A DNA stretch of 64,000 nt from Paludibacteraceae bacterium (GTDB taxonomy: Bacteria > Bacteroidota > Bacteroidia > Bacteroidales > Paludibacteraceae): assembly GCA_017527905.1 (NCBI GenBank), contig JAFXPK010000030.1, positions 184,668 to 248,667 on the forward strand, given 5' to 3'. Position 1 is the first letter of the stretch, and each line of letters starts with the position of its first letter. Below, piece after piece: positions 62,536-64,000 of the stretch. The notes under the pieces are model-generated. The model worked only from the letters and a program-made list of their open reading frames with translations. It made no database searches and had not been told where the DNA came from. The position numbers and the translations under genes are program-made.

Positions 62536-62561
62536 ATCTATTACGGTTCTTGTCAGACTTC

Positions 62562-63530
62562 TTACTTCATCCACGACCGGTACTTGATCCACACATGTAG
62601 CCAAATACGGGCGACGGAGTCGATGGCGTCGCTGAAAATCATCTTGTTATAGTCATCGAAATGTTGTCCCCACTCCGTCTGTTCCATAAATTCGTTGATA
62701 CCCTGCGTGTTTTGGAAGGTCGGCGGTATCAGGAAGTACGAGAAGAGGTAGGAATATTGCGAAACACCGCTCATGTAGTCCCACGTGCTGGAGTTTCCAT
62801 TCCCCCACCCGTGCACGTACTGACGGCTCGAAATCTCTTCCAGCACGGACTGTACGAACGTCGTGGGCGTGGTTGGAAGCGGATATCCGTCCGGTGCATA
62901 GAAGAAGCGGTTGTTGTCCGTGTCTATCTTGAACGACTTCTTAATCTGATCCTCCCACTTCTTCTCGATGGCGCCATGAATCCCCTTTTCATCGGAGAAA
63001 GGACGGTTGTCGCAGTGAAGCGGCATATGGCAATCCGCCACGTAATGGCTGAGGATGAAGAAACGCATAGCGATATGGTTGTTGGTCGTCGCGATAGGGC
63101 ATCCCCTCTCCTCCCTGTAAAGCATCTTGAAGTTATCCACGATGCTGTGGGCGATAGACTCGCAACGGTCCGCGCAGTTGCCTTGCGTAATGTCATACGG
63201 GAGGTTATAGAGCGATGATTTCCTCTTCATCAGCGTTGTGATGGCATGCATCGACGGCATGCTACGGAAAGAGCAGTACTTGCCCTCCTCGTTCGGCTTA
63301 TACTTGACGATATGGCTCGTGCTCATGTCCTTGAACACCTCGTCCGGATACCAGGCTCCCTGAATCACGAAATCCCTGTAATCCATGAACCACTTCACGA
63401 GCGATTTCGCCTGTTTCCTGACATCCTCGCTTACGCCTTTCACAACGACAGAATCGGACGACGCATTCGCAATCGTCTCCAATCGCTTGATCGCCATAAA
63501 AGCGATCCAAGCATGTGAATACTTTTTCAT
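62562..63530 (-). CDS. S1/P1 nuclease/zinc-dependent phospholipase C fold protein
   Basis: A 322-aa mainly helical protein. Likely tri-zinc ligands are in order: His6 (SHAWIAF), Asp63 (AWYPDEV), His73, His162 and Asp166 in FILSHYVADCHMPLH, His185 and Glu189 in HGAIEKKWED. This spacing fits S1/P1 nucleases, whose classic forms are secreted. No signal peptide is seen here, so either it is cytoplasmic or the real start differs. It would hydrolyse single-stranded nucleic acid or phospholipid; I cannot choose. A TATCTTTG promoter lies 29 nt upstream. Confidence 0.75.
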   Translation of the reverse strand: MKKYSHAWIAFMAIKRLETIANASSDSVVVKGVSEDVRKQAKSLVKWFMDYRDFVIQGAWYPDEVFKDMSTSHIVKYKPNEEGKYCSFRSMPSMHAITTLMKRKSSLYNLPYDITQGNCADRCESIAHSIVDNFKMLYREERGCPIATTNNHIAMRFFILSHYVADCHMPLHCDNRPFSDEKGIHGAIEKKWEDQIKKSFKIDTDNNRFFYAPDGYPLPTTPTTFVQSVLEEISSRQYVHGWGNGNSSTWDYMSGVSQYSYLFSYFLIPPTFQNTQGINEFMEQTEWGQHFDDYNKMIFSDAIDSVARIWLHVWIKYRSWMK

Positions 63531-63558
63531 ATATCCTTACCAATAAGTTTTCCTATTC

Positions 63559-63566
63559 CAAAGATA
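63559..63566 (-). promoter_or_regulatory. -7 element for the S1/P1-like gene
   Basis: Reads TATCTTTG on the minus strand, an exact TAnnTTTG match, 28 nt before the ATG. Confidence 0.5.
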
Positions 63567-63666
63567 TAAAAATAGAGACAACGCACACAAGATGTGAATG
63601 AAAAAACACGGCGAACATGCGCCTCCTATGCGATAGAGACCACCTAACATGGAGAATTCCAAACAT

Positions 63667-63714
63667 AAAAACACCCCGCAGACACATTGAATACGTGTTC
63701 TGCGGGGTGCTTTT
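63667..63714. terminator. strong bidirectional terminator
   Basis: CACCCCGCAGA (63672-63682) pairs with TCTGCGGGGTG (63699-63709), with further CAC/GTG pairing inside. T-runs flank it on both strands (TTTTT each). It ends the PorP/SprF-like gene on the minus strand. Confidence 0.9.
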
Positions 63715-63729
63715 TGATTCACTATATTC

Positions 63730-64000
63730 TTACCAATAGGTTACCGGACAAGGATACTTCTCCGTCTTCTTGATGATGTAGATGAGGGTCAACTCATGCG
63801 ACCATGACCCGTTCTTCTTCGACGAAGTGAAGAGGTCATAGACGTAGAAGGCCTGCAAACCCTTGTAATGCGCCCCCACCATCAGACCGATCACGTTGAT
63901 GCCAGAGAGCGAATTCTTGTCGCACACGCCCACCACCAACGGCTCCCACGCCACGCCCAAGCCGGCGTTCAGCATCTGGAACTCGTCCTGCTTCTGGTAC
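63730..64000 (-). CDS. PorP/SprF-like type IX secretion membrane protein, C-terminal end (partial)
   Basis: The frame is open to the window edge; 89 residues before the stop are visible. The tail reads GLMVGAHYKGLQAFYVYDLF, then KKNGSWSHELTLIYIIKK and ends KYPCPVTYW. Sequences with SHE-x-L/I-T-L-x-Y strands and a CP near the end match the barrel C-termini of PorP/SprF proteins that accompany T9SS-exported adhesins. The T9SS-sorted protein at 46596 is consistent with that system being present. Because only the end is seen, the identity is moderate. A strong terminator follows. Confidence 0.5.
   Translation of the reverse strand, partial: YQKQDEFQMLNAGLGVAWEPLVVGVCDKNSLSGINVIGLMVGAHYKGLQAFYVYDLFTSSKKNGSWSHELTLIYIIKKTEKYPCPVTYW

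Overview
The window looks like a chromosomal segment of a member of the order Bacteroidales (Bacteroidota) with GC near the middle of the range. The evidence is the gene content: a TonB-dependent receptor paired with a DUF4249 lipoprotein, DUF4301, DUF4419, an SRD5A-like reductase, type IX secretion (T9SS) sorting domains, a PorP/SprF-like C-terminus, LysM plus periplasmic-binding fusions, an AAA_14/DUF4143 ATPase, and the typical Bacteroidota -7 promoter element (TAnnTTTG) in front of many genes. I cannot name a family or species.

Layout. 1-8.5 kb: end of tilS, a recR operon, a 1.2 kb AT-rich intergenic region packed with TGTAAA-type sites leading into an XRE-type regulator, grpE-dnaJ, a pcrA-type helicase and maf. 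8.5-14.1 kb: a patatin-like protein, an Old Yellow Enzyme reductase and an SRD5A-like membrane reductase (a possible steroid or bile-acid A-ring reduction pair), and a large secreted GLUG-repeat protein. 14.2-22 kb: asnS, ispD, tRNA-Val(UAC), a folC-MBOAT-SGNH operon (polysaccharide O-acylation) and a PIN-PhoH ATPase. 22-29.8 kb is the accessory part: AbiH-family protein, three 32-bp-spaced direct repeats, a DUF4143 ATPase, crcB, a Sel1-repeat protein, a DUF4419 lipoprotein and several unknown genes, peppered with a GAGACGC palindromic repeat found nowhere else in the window.

29.8-47 kb: PAP2 phosphatase with a formylglycine-generating-enzyme-like lipoprotein that ends in 27 threonines, nfo, holA facing an HsdR-N-domain gene, a TonB receptor/DUF4249 pair, DUF4301, a TIGR01212 radical SAM protein, an IMP dehydrogenase family protein, a rubrerythrin/YhcH pair, an SDR, an outer-membrane barrel with a LysM/periplasmic-binding protein, and a T9SS-sorted protein. 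48-57.4 kb is one tightly spaced minus-strand operon: ftsK, lolA, trxB, a 41-aa gene, uvrA, an L-threonylcarbamoyladenylate synthase and a polyprenyl-phosphate sugar transferase. 57.5-64 kb: era-der, a secreted GH5 glycosidase, a Fibrobacter-paralogous-domain protein, an S1/P1-nuclease-fold protein and the end of a PorP/SprF-like protein.

Repeats are the most unusual feature: several intergenic tracts have strict 7-bp periodicity (TAGACGT, CTTAATT and GATTTAC heptads), and two other short repeat families are confined to particular regions. No CRISPR array, insertion sequence, transposase or rRNA was seen.
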